From Haliotis asinina (taxonomy: Eukaryota > Mollusca > Gastropoda > Lepetellida > Haliotidae), in the NCBI RefSeq assembly GCF_037392515.1, contig NC_090288.1, positions 16,090,969-16,154,968 of the forward strand: DNA of 64,000 nt. The letters run 5' to 3'. This document shows, in pieces, positions 53,853-64,000 of this stretch. Numbering within the stretch: position 1 is the first letter of the stretch; each line of letters begins with the position of its first letter. The notes beneath the pieces are model-generated. The model worked only from the letters and a program-made list of their open reading frames with translations. It was not told the DNA's origin and made no database searches. The position numbers and the translations under genes were made by a program.

Positions 53853-53942
53853 AGTGCACACGTTGTGCCAATGTTGGAAATAGAACCCAGGTCATCGGTG
53901 TGACAAACAAATACTTTGACAACTAGGCTACCCCACTGCCCC
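53853..53942 (-). mobile_element. SINE family A head fragment
   Basis: aatagaacccaggtcatcgg (B-box) and aactaggctaccccactgcc (A-box end), inverted. Confidence 0.7.
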
Positions 53943-54638
53943 TCAATGAAGCCCAGCTGGGGCTAAATATATATCTGGGATGCTCTGAACGCTTTGGATC
54001 TTATGTCTTCATGTTGATATGTTTATGAAATTTTTTATACTGTTTGTATGTATGTGCTGGTAGTTTCATGCGTTTGTTTAGTTCAGTGGACAGTTGGTTT
54101 CTTTGTTACACACAACTGGGTTTGATTCTGAGGTCATTTTCGTGTCCATTATTGGAATTCCTTCATGATTCAGAACAGCTTAAACATTCCATGTCCTTCA
54201 GATGTATCTGTCAGTCATGTTAACTTACTATTTCTTGGCTGTTCGTTTTGTTTCATTCACTTGATTTTGTATTGTTGTTCAGAAATCTCCATTTTCATAA
54301 AAACAAGCCATTAAGCAAGGAGTGTTGCACACCAGTGACAGAAAAGTGTAGGCGGTGATAAGATACTGAACTGTCTAATCTTATGTGTGAAATTTCTGGC
54401 CTAGGGCTTGTACCGTTTACTCAGTGATTCACAAGACCCCATCCGCCATTAAGGTCATGTAACCTCACTCAAACAGAGGAGGCGTGGTCATAGCTTTTGA
54501 ATGAGGTCAGGTGTATCAGAATAGCTCAGGCTTTGCTGAAGCTAGGACTCCCTCTGTAGGTCTTCCTCTTGTTTGACCATTGAGTTTGATGTTAACTGTG
54601 TAGGGTAAATGTTTGATGAGTTTGTTTTTCTGTTCCAG

Positions 54639-54692
54639 AGTTTGTTAACTGTTTCTGAACGAAGTCATTCATCACCTACTCAATCATGAGAG
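54639..54692 (+). CDS. gelsolin-like gene, start-codon exon
   Basis: After a good acceptor (tttttctgttccag, ending 54638) come 47 bases of 5' UTR, then ATGAGAG|gtaagg with the ATG at 54686. The acceptor implies at least one upstream non-coding exon. Confidence 0.75.
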
Positions 54693-57600
54693 GTAAGGAT
54701 TCATTCATTGTTTATAGTCTTTATCATGATCGTCTCATAGGAAACATATTTAGTATTAGAATGGTAATATTGAGATTGTCAGTGTATTGTAGATTTTATT
54801 TTACAACCATCTTTGAAATATCCTGATTCTGTTTCACTCTGTGAAATGGTCATGTTATGATTATGTTGAGAGTTTATGTGCTTCTACTTCAGTGAGCCTT
54901 TCCACAAAATGGTCACAGAGCTAAGATGATCATAACTCCAATACTTTAACATAGACTTATGACTGTCGTAGCGCTATGATCACTTTGAGGAAAAGGGACC
55001 AGGTTTTTTAATTAGATCGGTCCAAAATATCATAAGGGTTTTATAGTAATCAAGTGTGAAAGATGCACAGTTTCATGGTATTATGAATGAATTTTTTTAT
55101 TATCTTTATTTTATGATTCTTTTTTTTTGTTTGAGATGGCAGAATTATTTAGGATAGGGTCCATGTTGCCTTTGAAGTAATGCTATCTGTACAATAAAAG
55201 ACAACTCCAGTGTAATTATATCTCAGTATGTGCAACCATGGTATTTTTCAGGATTAGTGAAAGCCAAGAAATATGACTGGAAGGATTCCAACATGGCTCT
55301 TTTTGGCTCTGACACTGAAAAGCAGGTCAAAAGTAAGTCTCTCTTACATATGTACAGTTATATGTTGCTTATCCTTGTTTCAAATTTGTTCAAATGACCT
55401 GTATATTTGTTTAGTATTATTGAGACTTTGGATTTCAAAATACCTATATTCTATTGTTATCAAACTAAAAGTGCTTTATGGTTCAACTTCTTTATTCTAC
55501 AAGGTCACAATGTTTCAAGACAGATTCTAGTCTCTTCTTCAGGTGAGGTGAGGGTATAACTAAAGGGTTGCAGTATATATACACATAACAGTAGACTGAT
55601 AACAATGGGTAACAAGAAACCTGTATATCTTGTTACCCATTGTTATCAGTCTACTGTTATGTGTATATATACTGCAACCCTTTAGTTTTACCCTCACCTC
55701 ACCTGAAGAAGAGACTAGAATCTGTCTTGAAACATTGTGACCTTGTAGAATAAAGAAGTTGAACCATAAAGCACTTTTAGTTTGATCCCTCCAACTTCTA
55801 AATGCCTTTGAAACAATTCTATTGTTATTCTTTCCTATATAAATTTCTTTGTTTGATGTTTCAAATATTATTTTCTGCATGATTTATGAAGTGTCAGAAT
55901 CCAGTATGTAGTGGTTTGGAAGGCATTTATGATGAATAGTCGAGCATGCTGTTATTTGAGCATAACCAATACACAATGGCAACAAAACACCGTATAAAGC
56001 GACTACTTTCTGAAAGAGTTTATGTGGAAGAATCTTTAGGTACTGATCCTGAATACATGGGAAATTGTAAGTTTGAAGCAGTTTGGGCCACTTTCCATTC
56101 TCGATTTTGTCTACATATTGGTAAGACTTGCTAAGTTTCAGTTTCCTGTTCCAGAGGAGTCAGCAGAGGCTGAACCCGCTTGGCAGGGTGCAGGACAGGA
56201 GCCAGGCCTGAAGATCTGGAGGATTGAGGTTTGTGGACAAAGGCAGGATTTAATAGCAGGTTGGAGGTTTGGTACCTCATGATATCTTGGTGCAGACCAG
56301 GAGAGTGCCCACATCATTCTGGCGATGCAGACAGCTTGGGAGGCTATGTATTCTCTGAAAAGTTTTTTGTGGGTTCCACAGGACAGTGCTTTCAGGGAGA
56401 TTTAGTTGTTATCCCCCTGGCATGTAATGCGGGGAGATATAGTCGACGTCTCATCTGTCTGTCCGTCCGTCTGCATTTTTATTTTTTTTTGTTTTCCCAT
56501 GGAACATTTTGGTGTTGGTCTAATGGTGGGGTGGGCTTCGTTTCCGGAGCAGAACTCAAAAACCGTTCAATATTTTTCTGCAAAACTTGTTAGATACATC
56601 AGTCAGAACCTAAAGTGGTGCCTTTTGCTATTTACAGGTTTTTAGGCTTCTACTTATAGGCTTCGTTTCCGGAGCACAACTCAAAAACCATATGATATCT
56701 TTCAACAGATCTTGGCAGATATATGAGACAGGTCTTGAAGTGGTGCATTTTTCTGTTTACAGATATATGGCATTTATATTTTTCATGACTTTCATGGAAA
56801 CTTAATCTAAGAAAACATCAGGTAACTGTGTGATTTGTCCTTTCAAATATGTGGTGGCTGGGGGGGGGGGGGGATATCTCATCTTCTAATGACTCTTGTT
56901 CATTTGGCCATTTAAAGCAGCACTCAGCAATATTCCATCTATATGGCAGGGGTCTGTAAATAGTCGAGTCTGGACTAGACATTCCAGTGATCAACAGCAT
57001 GTGCATTGATCTACACAACTGGGATACGATGATGTGTTCAACCAAGTCAGTGAGTCTGACCAATTCCGTTCACTGTCGGAGATCCATATAGAGAAGGCAA
57101 GAGCCCTGATCAGATGATCAGCCTTACCAGCCTGACTGTACCAGGACTGTTGAAAACTCTTTGCTGCATTTGTGTATTTAACATTTCAAGTACAATAATT
57201 TTCCCCATTTTATGTCAACAGCAATTTGAAGTGAAAGACTGGCCTGAAGCTGATTATGGTGAATTCTTCAACGGTGATTCATACATCATCCTCAATGTGA
57301 GTAGTTAACACATCATCAAAACATAACAGTGATTATCCTCAGTCAGTCCCTATACAGAGTTGCCACCCTTTGATGTGCCAGGAACCTGTTACCATGGACA
57401 TTAATCCAATTTTCACCTTGATTAGCCATGCCAGTAAGTTTCTACAAAGACCCCAAAATTTATGTCTTTGGTTTCTTCAAAATGGGAAGTGAGACAAACA
57501 TGTCTCTATGTCTTTATCCCTATCATTCTTTTATGCCTTTATATGAATGAACTATGTTTCAGGGCAACGTGAAATGTAAAACATGCTCACACAGTTGTAA

Positions 57601-60600
57601 CAACTTTGGGTCATTTATGTCCTTGGGGAAGGTCCTGATACTCTGGCTAAATATTGAAATGTATCTTTGTGAAAATATGGAAACTTTAAAGATCCTTCTA
57701 CCTTAGACCTAGGTAACCTTAGTGCGACATTAAAGAATTAGAGTTAAGGTCGACATTAGTAAAGGTTGCTTTGTGAAAGGAACCCCTGAATAGTTACTTC
57801 GAGGATGAAAATTACACAAGATACGGTAGGAAATAATTTAGACAACATAACAGATACGCATCACAGCAATGGTGTAAGGTCTTAGATTCATTTACAGATG
57901 TGTTTCAAGCAGTGCCCCATATTTCAGTTTTCTTGATAACGACACTTGGTGGTCTCCCTTGTTGTGTTTTGGGAATTCGTACCGCAGCCAATCATCTTGG
58001 TTAAATTTGATTGTCAAAATTGCGTATGGTGGCACAGAAACAAATTACATGGTAAATAAATCAGTAGACATCATGTAAACCTGTGCCCACGAGCTGAATT
58101 TCCTGAACACTGTCAAGAATACAAGAATAGTTCCATTCAATGTATGATTTACATGATTGTGACTGAGAATGAGTGGCTTAAATGATGCTGGTATGGACTC
58201 AACAACTGATATGAATGTGGCAAGTCTGCCTTATATCCAGTTACTGAATGATTGTAAAGGTACACTAGAATCAAGGCTGGATGTGATCCTTCCCTTTTCC
58301 TATTTCAGACATACAAGGAGGAGGAAACAGAAGAACTGAAGTATGATGTCCACTTCTGGATTGGCAAGAACAGTACTCAGGTATACCTTGTGTAGAAATA
58401 TGTAATGTACTGACACTGATGAAGGTCAGAATTGATCCAAAGCAACCTTTGCTTGTCGTAAGATGCGATTAAATATGATCCTATGGTCAGACTCACTGAC
58501 TTTGTTAGCACGTCATCGTATCCCATTTGTGTGGAACGATACTAATGTTGCTGGTCACTGGATTTTCCAGGCTCCATCATTTAGTGACTGTTACCATATA
58601 GCTGGAATATTGCTAAGTGCAGTGTAAACAACAAACCAACCAAAACCAATGTACTGGCAAACACTGGACAGGAATGGAACCTGTGGTGTTAGCAGTTTTA
58701 TGAGCTTTCTTGTCTTCTGTATTGCTCTTTCACCTGCCTGAACTTGGGTTATGACCAACCCTGTCTCCGAGTTCTCGTGGATGGTTTGGAAATATTGTCT
58801 TCCATGTGTGGTTCTCTTTGTTGGTTTAGTGCAGATAATCATTTTCTGAATATATTTGTTTGTGGGAAAAGTCTTTTCAAATTATTTAATGAGATGTGAG
58901 TCTATTAAGTTAACATCGACAGCCAAATGTTCTCATTGCCATGCACTTGTGGTGTGTTGTTCCATGAATGGTGATCTGTCTGTGTTTGACAGTTGTACCA
59001 ACAGTACAAATACAGTAGTGGTTGGCACCCCATATTTGTCATGAAAGGCATCTAATGGGATCAGGTGGTCAGGCTTGCTGACTTAGTTGATACATTGTTT
59101 CATTGTCATTGTTTCCCAATTATGTGAATCATGTATGCTGATCACAGGATTAACTGATTGACTTTATTGTTAAAAGACTGTGATTGTACAGCTTTGTAAA
59201 CAAGAATCAAACAAATGATTTTTGTTGCTGATAGCGCTCCATGCATTGTAGGTTTTTTTTCCACCCAGTCAATAATTATTTCTATGGCAACATCAAATGC
59301 ATGTTATATCACCAGGATGAATATGGAACCGTTGCCTACAAGACCGTGGAGCTTGACACATTCTTGGATGATGCTGCTGTTCAACATCGTGAAGTTCAAG
59401 GTCACGAATCCTCACTGTTCAAGTCTTACTTCCCCCGGGGCATCATGTATGTTTACGCACTTTCTAAACACTGCTTTCAACACTGACTCTGCTTCTGTTC
59501 ATTCTTTACTGTGATCATTGCAATTATTAGTGTCTTACGAAAACAATTGTCCAACCACAGAAATAGTTGTACAGAGTGTAAACAAATAATCAGCTCTTGT
59601 GAGCTTTACAGGCTAGAACTGGTCTCCAGCAACCAATGCTTACTCTGTTTCTGACATTGCACCATGATGTCATGAATTGTTGCATATGATATCAATCACT
59701 GGATTGTCTTGTTGAGGTTTCAATTTTTTTCTGCCCACTTTGATAAAGCTGTGAAATTGCTGAGTGTGGAGTTGAACTACTAGACAAAATCAAGGCAAAA
59801 CAAAATATATGAAACATTGTCAAGGCACTCTTTGTGAGAAAAAGTTACAGAGGAAATTGGCGATATTCTCCTCTTACCGAAATTTCACACATTTTATGAA
59901 TATTGCATTTTATAAGGGATACCACTTTATGGTAGTGTTCCTTTATTCTCAGATTTCCCCCTACAGGGCTATTCAAAGCTGGTGATGAAAAGATTATATT
60001 TTCCTCTTTTCCTTTATTTGTTTCTCTCAGTGTATTGTCATATTTGGCTGATTGATGTATATGGTTCAACTCAAATGGTGTTTTTTAAACTTGGTCATGT
60101 TTCTTTTTTTGTATTTCCTTTGTCAGATTGATAGTGGAGTAGCTTAGTGGTTAAGGTGCTCTTGTGATGCTGAAGGTCCAGGTTTGATTCCCCACATGGG
60201 TGCAATGTGCGAAGCCCATTTCTGGTGTCCCCCATCATTGATGAAACATTGCTAAAAGTGTTGGGAAACCAATCACTCACTCATTTGTCACATCTCTTAA
60301 CAGGACGATGGAGGGTGGAACTGAGTCTGGCTTCAGGCACGTGGAGGAAGAGACATATGAACCTCGGCTCCTTCGTTTCAATGGGAGAGGGCAGAATATT
60401 TCTGTCAGGGAAGTAAGTCAGTCCTGATTTCTAAAAACTTTTTAATTGTTGATTTGATTGTTAGTTGATGCAAAGTAGAGATGAGGTGTTAAGGGTGTGT
60501 AAGTGGGTCATGGTACTTTCTGAGACCTCAGTACAGTCATCCCTCGCAATAATGCACTTCGTGATACCGCGGATTTGGTTAAACCGCGGGGTAAGCTGTG

Positions 60601-63507
60601 GCTCCCTTAAAACTGTTGAAGTACGATCACACCCTTCCATGAAATCGAAAATAGCTCCTCAACAAATCTGCTGTTATGGCCAGGAAAATAACGTAAACTA
60701 GTGAAATTCAATGCGAATGGCAACTGACAGCGTTAATCGTACATATCCATTTTTTCAGATGCTTAAAACATGCAGGGTTTTCTCAGTAATAATCATACCA
60801 ACATCATAGTAGTAACTTATGAAAGACAAGACATGCTATCACTGTATCAGTTGAGTTACAAAGAGTAGTTACAATGTTTGCTGTGATGCCCCACACTCTG
60901 CTATAGCGTGGGTAAACACAGTCATCCGAGAACGTATGGTGTAAGAAAACACATTTTTTTCATTAAATTCAATCCCATTTTTATTCGTTAAAACTGTTGA
61001 CAGAAACAATGGAGACACCATGGCATTACTTCATTCTATATTTGTACAACTTCCGCTTACCACAATCGTGAGGGTCCGTTTTTCGTACCTACCACGATAG
61101 CACCAATTTCACATTATTCTTAGCAGTCACAACCAGAATACAGTCTCATAATCCATGGACTCCAAGACCACCGTTATTGGCTCATTGGAGTCAGTTTTAA
61201 CAATTAAATCACCAACATTTTGTTTTTCACAAGCAAATTTGCAAGTACCGCGGGAAGTCACCGTCTCCTACGTAAAATGTATCCAGACAGGTAATAGCCT
61301 GTGTATATTATGCTAGATATATTTGCAAAAAGTATGCGTTATATACTACTCCGATAGGAATATATAATATATATGTTACAATAACTGCTTAATATATAAA
61401 ATATTCTGACAATGGAATAGAAATTATCTGATGTAATACTATCGGATCATTTTTAACTGAATCACCGGTACATTGGACCAAAACTTCTGTACACAGCTGA
61501 TTGTTATTTAGGTCATAGTTGAATAACAGGTATCATTACAGGAACAACAATTAAATTATTATATCTAGTGATTGTATTGCAAGTTTCTTGTTCATATATA
61601 TGTTTTTGTTTTCAAAGTTTGTTTATTTTCACCTTCAGTGATACGATTTTACTTGGCCTTTGTTTCACATTATGTAACAGGTACAATAACGCTGATGTCT
61701 AATAACGTGGGGGATCATCCATGGACCCCCAAGACCCGCGTTTTGATAAATTGTTTGTAAATAGATACATATTTTATTATTGGTAGTTTAGATTAGTAAC
61801 TGAGAATGTTAGTAAGTTGGGCCCACTCTTGCATATCACAAGTTGGTGCACGCAAATGGAACCAGGAACCTCCTTAGTACTGGAAAGTAAGCGTTGTTCG
61901 AGACTCACATGCCCTATGAACGCTGATACAATAGAGATGTTCCAGGATCTGATGATCTTTTGTCAAAGATTCTTCTGTCGCTGATCTCTGTATCTTGCCT
62001 ATACTTGCGGGTTTCTCTGACAGGATGGTACATGTGGGTCTCGCTGATTGCATGGTACATGTGGGTTTCACTGAAGGGATGGTACATGTGGGTCTCAATG
62101 ATTGCATGGTACATAAATGTTTCACTGAAATGATGGTACATGTTATGGTACATCACTTCAGTGAAACCCACATGTACAATCACTGAAGTGATTGTACATG
62201 TGGGTTTCACTTAAGTGATTGTACATGTGGGTTCCACTTATAGGATGGTGATTGTGGGTTTGACTGAAATGATGGCATTTGTGGGTTTCACTGAAGCGAT
62301 GATGGTTGTGGGTTTCACTTACAGGATGGTACTTGCGGATTTCAGTGATAGGATGGTACATGGGGGTTTCACTTAAAGCATGGTACCTGTGGGTTTCACT
62401 GATAGGATGCTAGTTGTGGGTTTGTTGAAAAGATAAACATCTGACACCATCAATTTTGGATTTTTAAGCTGACATACTTTGTTATTAAAAAGTGTTCCAG
62501 TTATAAGTGTCGGTTTTTCTTGTAGGTGCCACTCAGCAAGAAGTCGCTCAAATCTTCAGATATTTTCATCCTCGACCTTGGCAAGAGGTTTATCCAGTAC
62601 AATGGCAGCGGCGCTAACATTTTTGAGAAGTCCAAGGTGAGTTTCGTGGAAGAAAGTGTGTTAGTCCAAAGGTTCATGAGTGCAAAAGTGGGATACTGCA
62701 GATACTCAGGCAGCTATGTGTTCCATGCTACCTATTGCTGCTGCTTCTAGATGAGATGCTGTGGGGGTGTTTCCTCGCCATGCTGAAGGCCTAGGTTTGA
62801 TTCCCCACATTGGTACAGTTTGTGAAGACCATTCCTGGATGTTTCCAGCTGTGCTTTTGGTGAAATGTTGTTAGAAGGGGTGTAAAACCAAACTCGCTTG
62901 CTCACTCAGAAGCTGCAGTGACATAGAATTAATGACTAGACAGTGGTATAGATGGTGTAGACCAATGCATCTTGTTGTTAAACGTAAAACAGAGAAAATT
63001 GAAAATGATGATGCTGATCTTGGTAGTATATTCATGATGATGATGGCGATGGTGGTGGTATGTTCACCATCATCGTCATGATATTTTTGTTGATATTGGA
63101 TGATGATGATGATGATTTTGCAATAAAAACATTGGTGTTGCAGGCTATGGAATTTATGGCTAAACTGAAGAATGACAGAGGATCCAGTGATGACACTGTC
63201 ATAGATGAGGGTGATGGATGTGTGAGTTAAGACTTCACATATTGTACACAGAAACATAACTAGATAAACAGACACGGCTAGACAGACTAAAGTCCTGTTG
63301 CAGAACTCGTCTTCAGTAGCTCATGCTTATCGTAAGAGGTGAAGTTAATGGGATTGGGTGGTAAGGCTTGCTGACTGTGCTGTATCAATCACTTTCTTCA
63401 TAACTTATTATGTTTCAGCCTGAGTTTTTCGATGCTCTGACAGAAGATGATGTTGATGGGGACAGTGATGATGAGGATGAGCCTGAAGGAGACAAGAAAC
63501 TCCTTAA
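54686..63507 (+). CDS. gelsolin/severin-family actin-binding protein, 3'-partial, ten coding exons
   Basis: Exons: 54686-54692, 55252-55332, 56155-56228, 57222-57296, 58309-58380, 59316-59446, 60304-60412, 62526-62636, 63144-63221 and 63419-63507; 827 coding bases (about 275 residues) joined in frame by GT-AG introns. The N-terminus ([16 protein letters not shown]) and [18 protein letters not shown] lead into gelsolin repeat 1 ([49 protein letters not shown]). Repeat 2 starts at [19 protein letters not shown]. This family severs and caps actin filaments in a calcium-dependent way in the cytoplasm. A late acidic stretch ([18 protein letters not shown]) follows PEFFDAL. There is no signal peptide, so it is a cytoplasmic form. 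Invertebrate gelsolin-like proteins of about 370 residues with three repeats are the closest match; the third repeat would lie outside the window. Confidence 0.93.
55252..55332 (+). CDS. gelsolin-like gene, coding exon 2
   Basis: 81 bases, phase 1-1, acceptor gtatttttcag, donor A|gtaagt. It encodes [19 protein letters not shown], the conserved N-terminal extension of invertebrate gelsolin-like proteins. Confidence 0.92.
55459..55786. mobile_element. 328-bp near-perfect hairpin in gelsolin intron 2
   Basis: Arms 55459-55617 and 55628-55786 (159 bases each) are reverse complements with one mismatch noticed, around a 10-base loop (aacctgtata). The right flank (acttctaaatgcctttgaa) recurs beside the foldback at 25331-25808, so the two belong together. 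No coding capacity. Confidence 0.9.
56155..56228 (+). CDS. gelsolin-like gene, coding exon 3
   Basis: 74 bases, acceptor cctgttccag, donor GAG|gtttgt. It encodes [17 protein letters not shown] and LKIWRIE, the entry to gelsolin repeat 1. Confidence 0.92.
56440..56785 (+). repeat. interspersed repeat with 125-bp internal duplication
   Basis: After ctgtctgtccgtccgtctgc come two diverged copies, starting at 56534 and 56659, of a 125-bp block beginning ggcttcgtttccggagca and containing aactcaaaaacc. It resembles in layout the GTCTGTCCGTC part of the 1855-bp unit. No protein. Confidence 0.6.
56920..57080 (-). mobile_element. SINE family B copy
   Basis: gcactcagcaatattccatc to accaagtcagtgagtctgac, in gelsolin intron 3. 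Confidence 0.8.
57222..57296 (+). CDS. gelsolin-like gene, coding exon 4
   Basis: 75 bases, phase 0-0, acceptor atgtcaacag, donor AAT|gtgagt. It encodes [13 protein letters not shown] and [11 protein letters not shown], part of repeat 1 including the GDSY turn. Confidence 0.93.
58309..58380 (+). CDS. gelsolin-like gene, coding exon 5
   Basis: 72 bases, phase 0-0, acceptor cctatttcag, donor CAG|gtatac. It encodes [19 protein letters not shown] and KNSTQ of repeat 1. Confidence 0.93.
58424..58630 (+). mobile_element. SINE family B copy
   Basis: gaattgatccaaagcaacct to tagctggaatattgctaagt, directly after gelsolin exon 5. Confidence 0.8.
59030..59180 (+). mobile_element. SINE family B fragment
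   Basis: atgaaaggcatctaatggga, gtggtcaggcttgctgactt; strongly decayed. Confidence 0.55.
59316..59446 (+). CDS. gelsolin-like gene, coding exon 6
   Basis: 131 bases, phase 0-2, acceptor atatcaccag, donor AT|gtatgt. It encodes [29 protein letters not shown] and [10 protein letters not shown]. Confidence 0.93.
59608..59780 (+). mobile_element. SINE family B fragment
   Basis: gctagaactggtctccagca, atatcaatcactggattgtc; strongly decayed. Confidence 0.55.
60133..60286 (+). mobile_element. SINE family A copy
   Basis: gtggagtagcttagtggtta, caggtttgattccccacatg and an ACTC tail; ends about 18 bases before gelsolin exon 7. Confidence 0.85.
60304..60412 (+). CDS. gelsolin-like gene, coding exon 7
   Basis: 109 bases, phase 2-0, acceptor tcttaacag, donor GAA|gtaagt. 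It encodes [15 protein letters not shown] and [16 protein letters not shown], the link from repeat 1 to repeat 2. Confidence 0.92.
60534..61757 (+). mobile_element. pogo/Tigger-like non-autonomous DNA transposon
   Basis: Begins TA|CAGTCATCCCTCGC, the style of terminus seen in pogo/Tigger Tc1-mariner elements. Its right part (61470-61757) is the reverse complement of 63652-64000, ending in acccccaagacccgcg; the last bases of the right terminus are lost. The interior has no transposase frame. Lies between gelsolin exons 7 and 8. Outer limits are approximate and it may be composite. Confidence 0.55.
61995..62425. repeat. ~27-bp minisatellite with internal inversion
   Basis: About 15 copies of a unit with ggtacatgtgggtttcactg. 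At 62145-62190 the orientation flips, producing a 23-bp perfect inverted repeat (62161-62183 and 62188-62210, 4-base centre). It lies in the intron between gelsolin coding exons 7 and 8. Confidence 0.9.
62526..62636 (+). CDS. gelsolin-like gene, coding exon 8
   Basis: 111 bases, phase 0-0, acceptor tttttcttgtag, donor AAG|gtgagt. It encodes [19 protein letters not shown] and [14 protein letters not shown], the core of gelsolin repeat 2. Confidence 0.93.
62759..62908 (+). mobile_element. SINE family A copy, diverged
   Basis: ctaggtttgattccccacat (B-box) and ggggtgtaaaaccaaactcg tail. Confidence 0.72.
62998..63115. repeat. (GAT)n imperfect microsatellite
   Basis: Imperfect gatgatgat runs upstream of gelsolin exon 9, with a central inverted copy (caccatcatcgtcatg). 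Confidence 0.75.
63144..63221 (+). CDS. gelsolin-like gene, coding exon 9
   Basis: 78 bases, phase 0-0, acceptor tggtgttgcag, donor TGT|gtgagt. It encodes [19 protein letters not shown], matching the K-A-x-x-F-A-x-x-L-x-x-x-R-G part of gelsolin repeat 2. Confidence 0.9.
63300..63400 (+). mobile_element. SINE family B fragment
   Basis: actcgtcttcagtagctcat and taagaggtgaagttaatggg; in the intron before gelsolin exon 10. Confidence 0.65.
63419..63507 (+). CDS. gelsolin-like gene, coding exon 10
   Basis: 89 bases, acceptor ttatgtttcag, donor AA|gtaaga (phase 2). It encodes [20 protein letters not shown] and [10 protein letters not shown], with an acidic run of about 17 residues that ends repeat 2. 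The gene continues beyond 64000. Confidence 0.88.
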
Positions 63508-63651
63508 GTAAGAGCAGCAGACCAAGGCACCGTTGGTCTGTATTCTGAAATTTATTGGTATAGGTTGACAAGCATAACCTATATGTTATTTGATTCAAGG
63601 GTATGTGTATGCCATGGTTGTACTATTCATTAGGTACCTGCTGTGTGAAGT

Positions 63652-64000
63652 ACAGTCATCCCTCGCCATAACACGGGTCTTGGGGGTCCGTAGATGAATC
63701 CCTGCGTCATTTGACAGCTGCGTTATAGTACCTATTACATAATGTGGAAAAAAGGCCAAGTAAAATCGTATTTTCCAAGGACATAACAAAACAGCTATTT
63801 TGTGTATTGTGCCCAGTCAAAACTATATCGTATCGTTGAAGGTGAAGATGAACAAACTTTGAAAATGAAAACATATATATGTACGGGAAACAATGAAAAA
63901 TCACTAGATAACTTAGTTGTGATTCTTGTTATGCTACCTGTTATTCAACTAAGTCGGAAATAGGGATCAGCTGTGCACAGATGTTTTGGTCCAATATACT
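63652..64000 (-). mobile_element. second pogo-like element, inverted, window-truncated
   Basis: Starts TA|CAGTCATCCCTCGC at 63651-63666 and continues as the reverse complement of 61470-61757, for example 'ggccaagtaaaatcgtatt' and 'gttgaataacaggtag'. It runs past the window end. Confidence 0.65.

Larger units (their letters stand above)
51891..54638. other. upstream region or first intron of the gelsolin-like gene
   Basis: SINE fragments as listed and otherwise unstructured AT-rich sequence. No coding exon was recognised. Confidence 0.45.

Overview
This is a eukaryotic nuclear window with split genes, GT-AG introns and dense repeats. It looks like a marine gastropod, most likely an abalone (Haliotis) or close relative. 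That assignment is an inference: it rests on the gene families, on dozens of copies of two short interspersed families ending in 'gcggcgtaaaactaaactcactcac'-type tails, and on overall composition. No bacterial, organellar or CRISPR feature is present.

Three protein-coding genes can be rebuilt exon by exon with consistent splice phases. (1) Positions 1925-11642, + strand: the 3' part of an extracellular mosaic gene with two MAM domains and eight EGF repeats, most of them of the calcium-binding type; its 5' end lies outside the window. (2) Positions 18779-23237, - strand: a complete two-exon, 331-residue PI-PLC X-domain (PLCXD-type) protein with both catalytic histidines. (3) Positions 54686-63507, + strand: ten coding exons of a gelsolin/severin-family actin-binding protein whose 3' end runs out of the window. 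Two further stretches on the - strand (30275-30559 and 28354-28637) look weakly coding but are not recognised. The three genes show no sign of shared regulation or function.

The rest is dominated by repeats. Regions 1-27 kb and 49-64 kb are full of SINE fragments. The intron at 6406-9825 holds two minisatellites (43 bp x ~36 and 98 bp x ~8), both derived from different parts of the same SINE. A 46-bp minisatellite lies at 14.1-14.75 kb and a 21-bp-based array at 31.4-32.0 kb. Several long inverted-repeat or foldback elements occur: 12.24-12.38, 25.33-25.81, 29.61-30.08, 49.85-50.34 and 55.46-55.79 kb. A 222-bp MITE with 17-bp perfect terminal repeats and TTA duplications is at 33.03-33.25 kb, and an inverted pair of pogo-like DNA elements flanks gelsolin exons at 60.5-64 kb.

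The most striking structure is a 9.8-kb tandem array at 37069-46844. Its 1855-bp unit is repeated about 5.3 times with no difference seen, and the unit itself contains diverged subrepeats about 175 bp apart, each marked by an ATGGCGGCC-type motif. It has no convincing protein product and is the best candidate for an undescribed element in the window.
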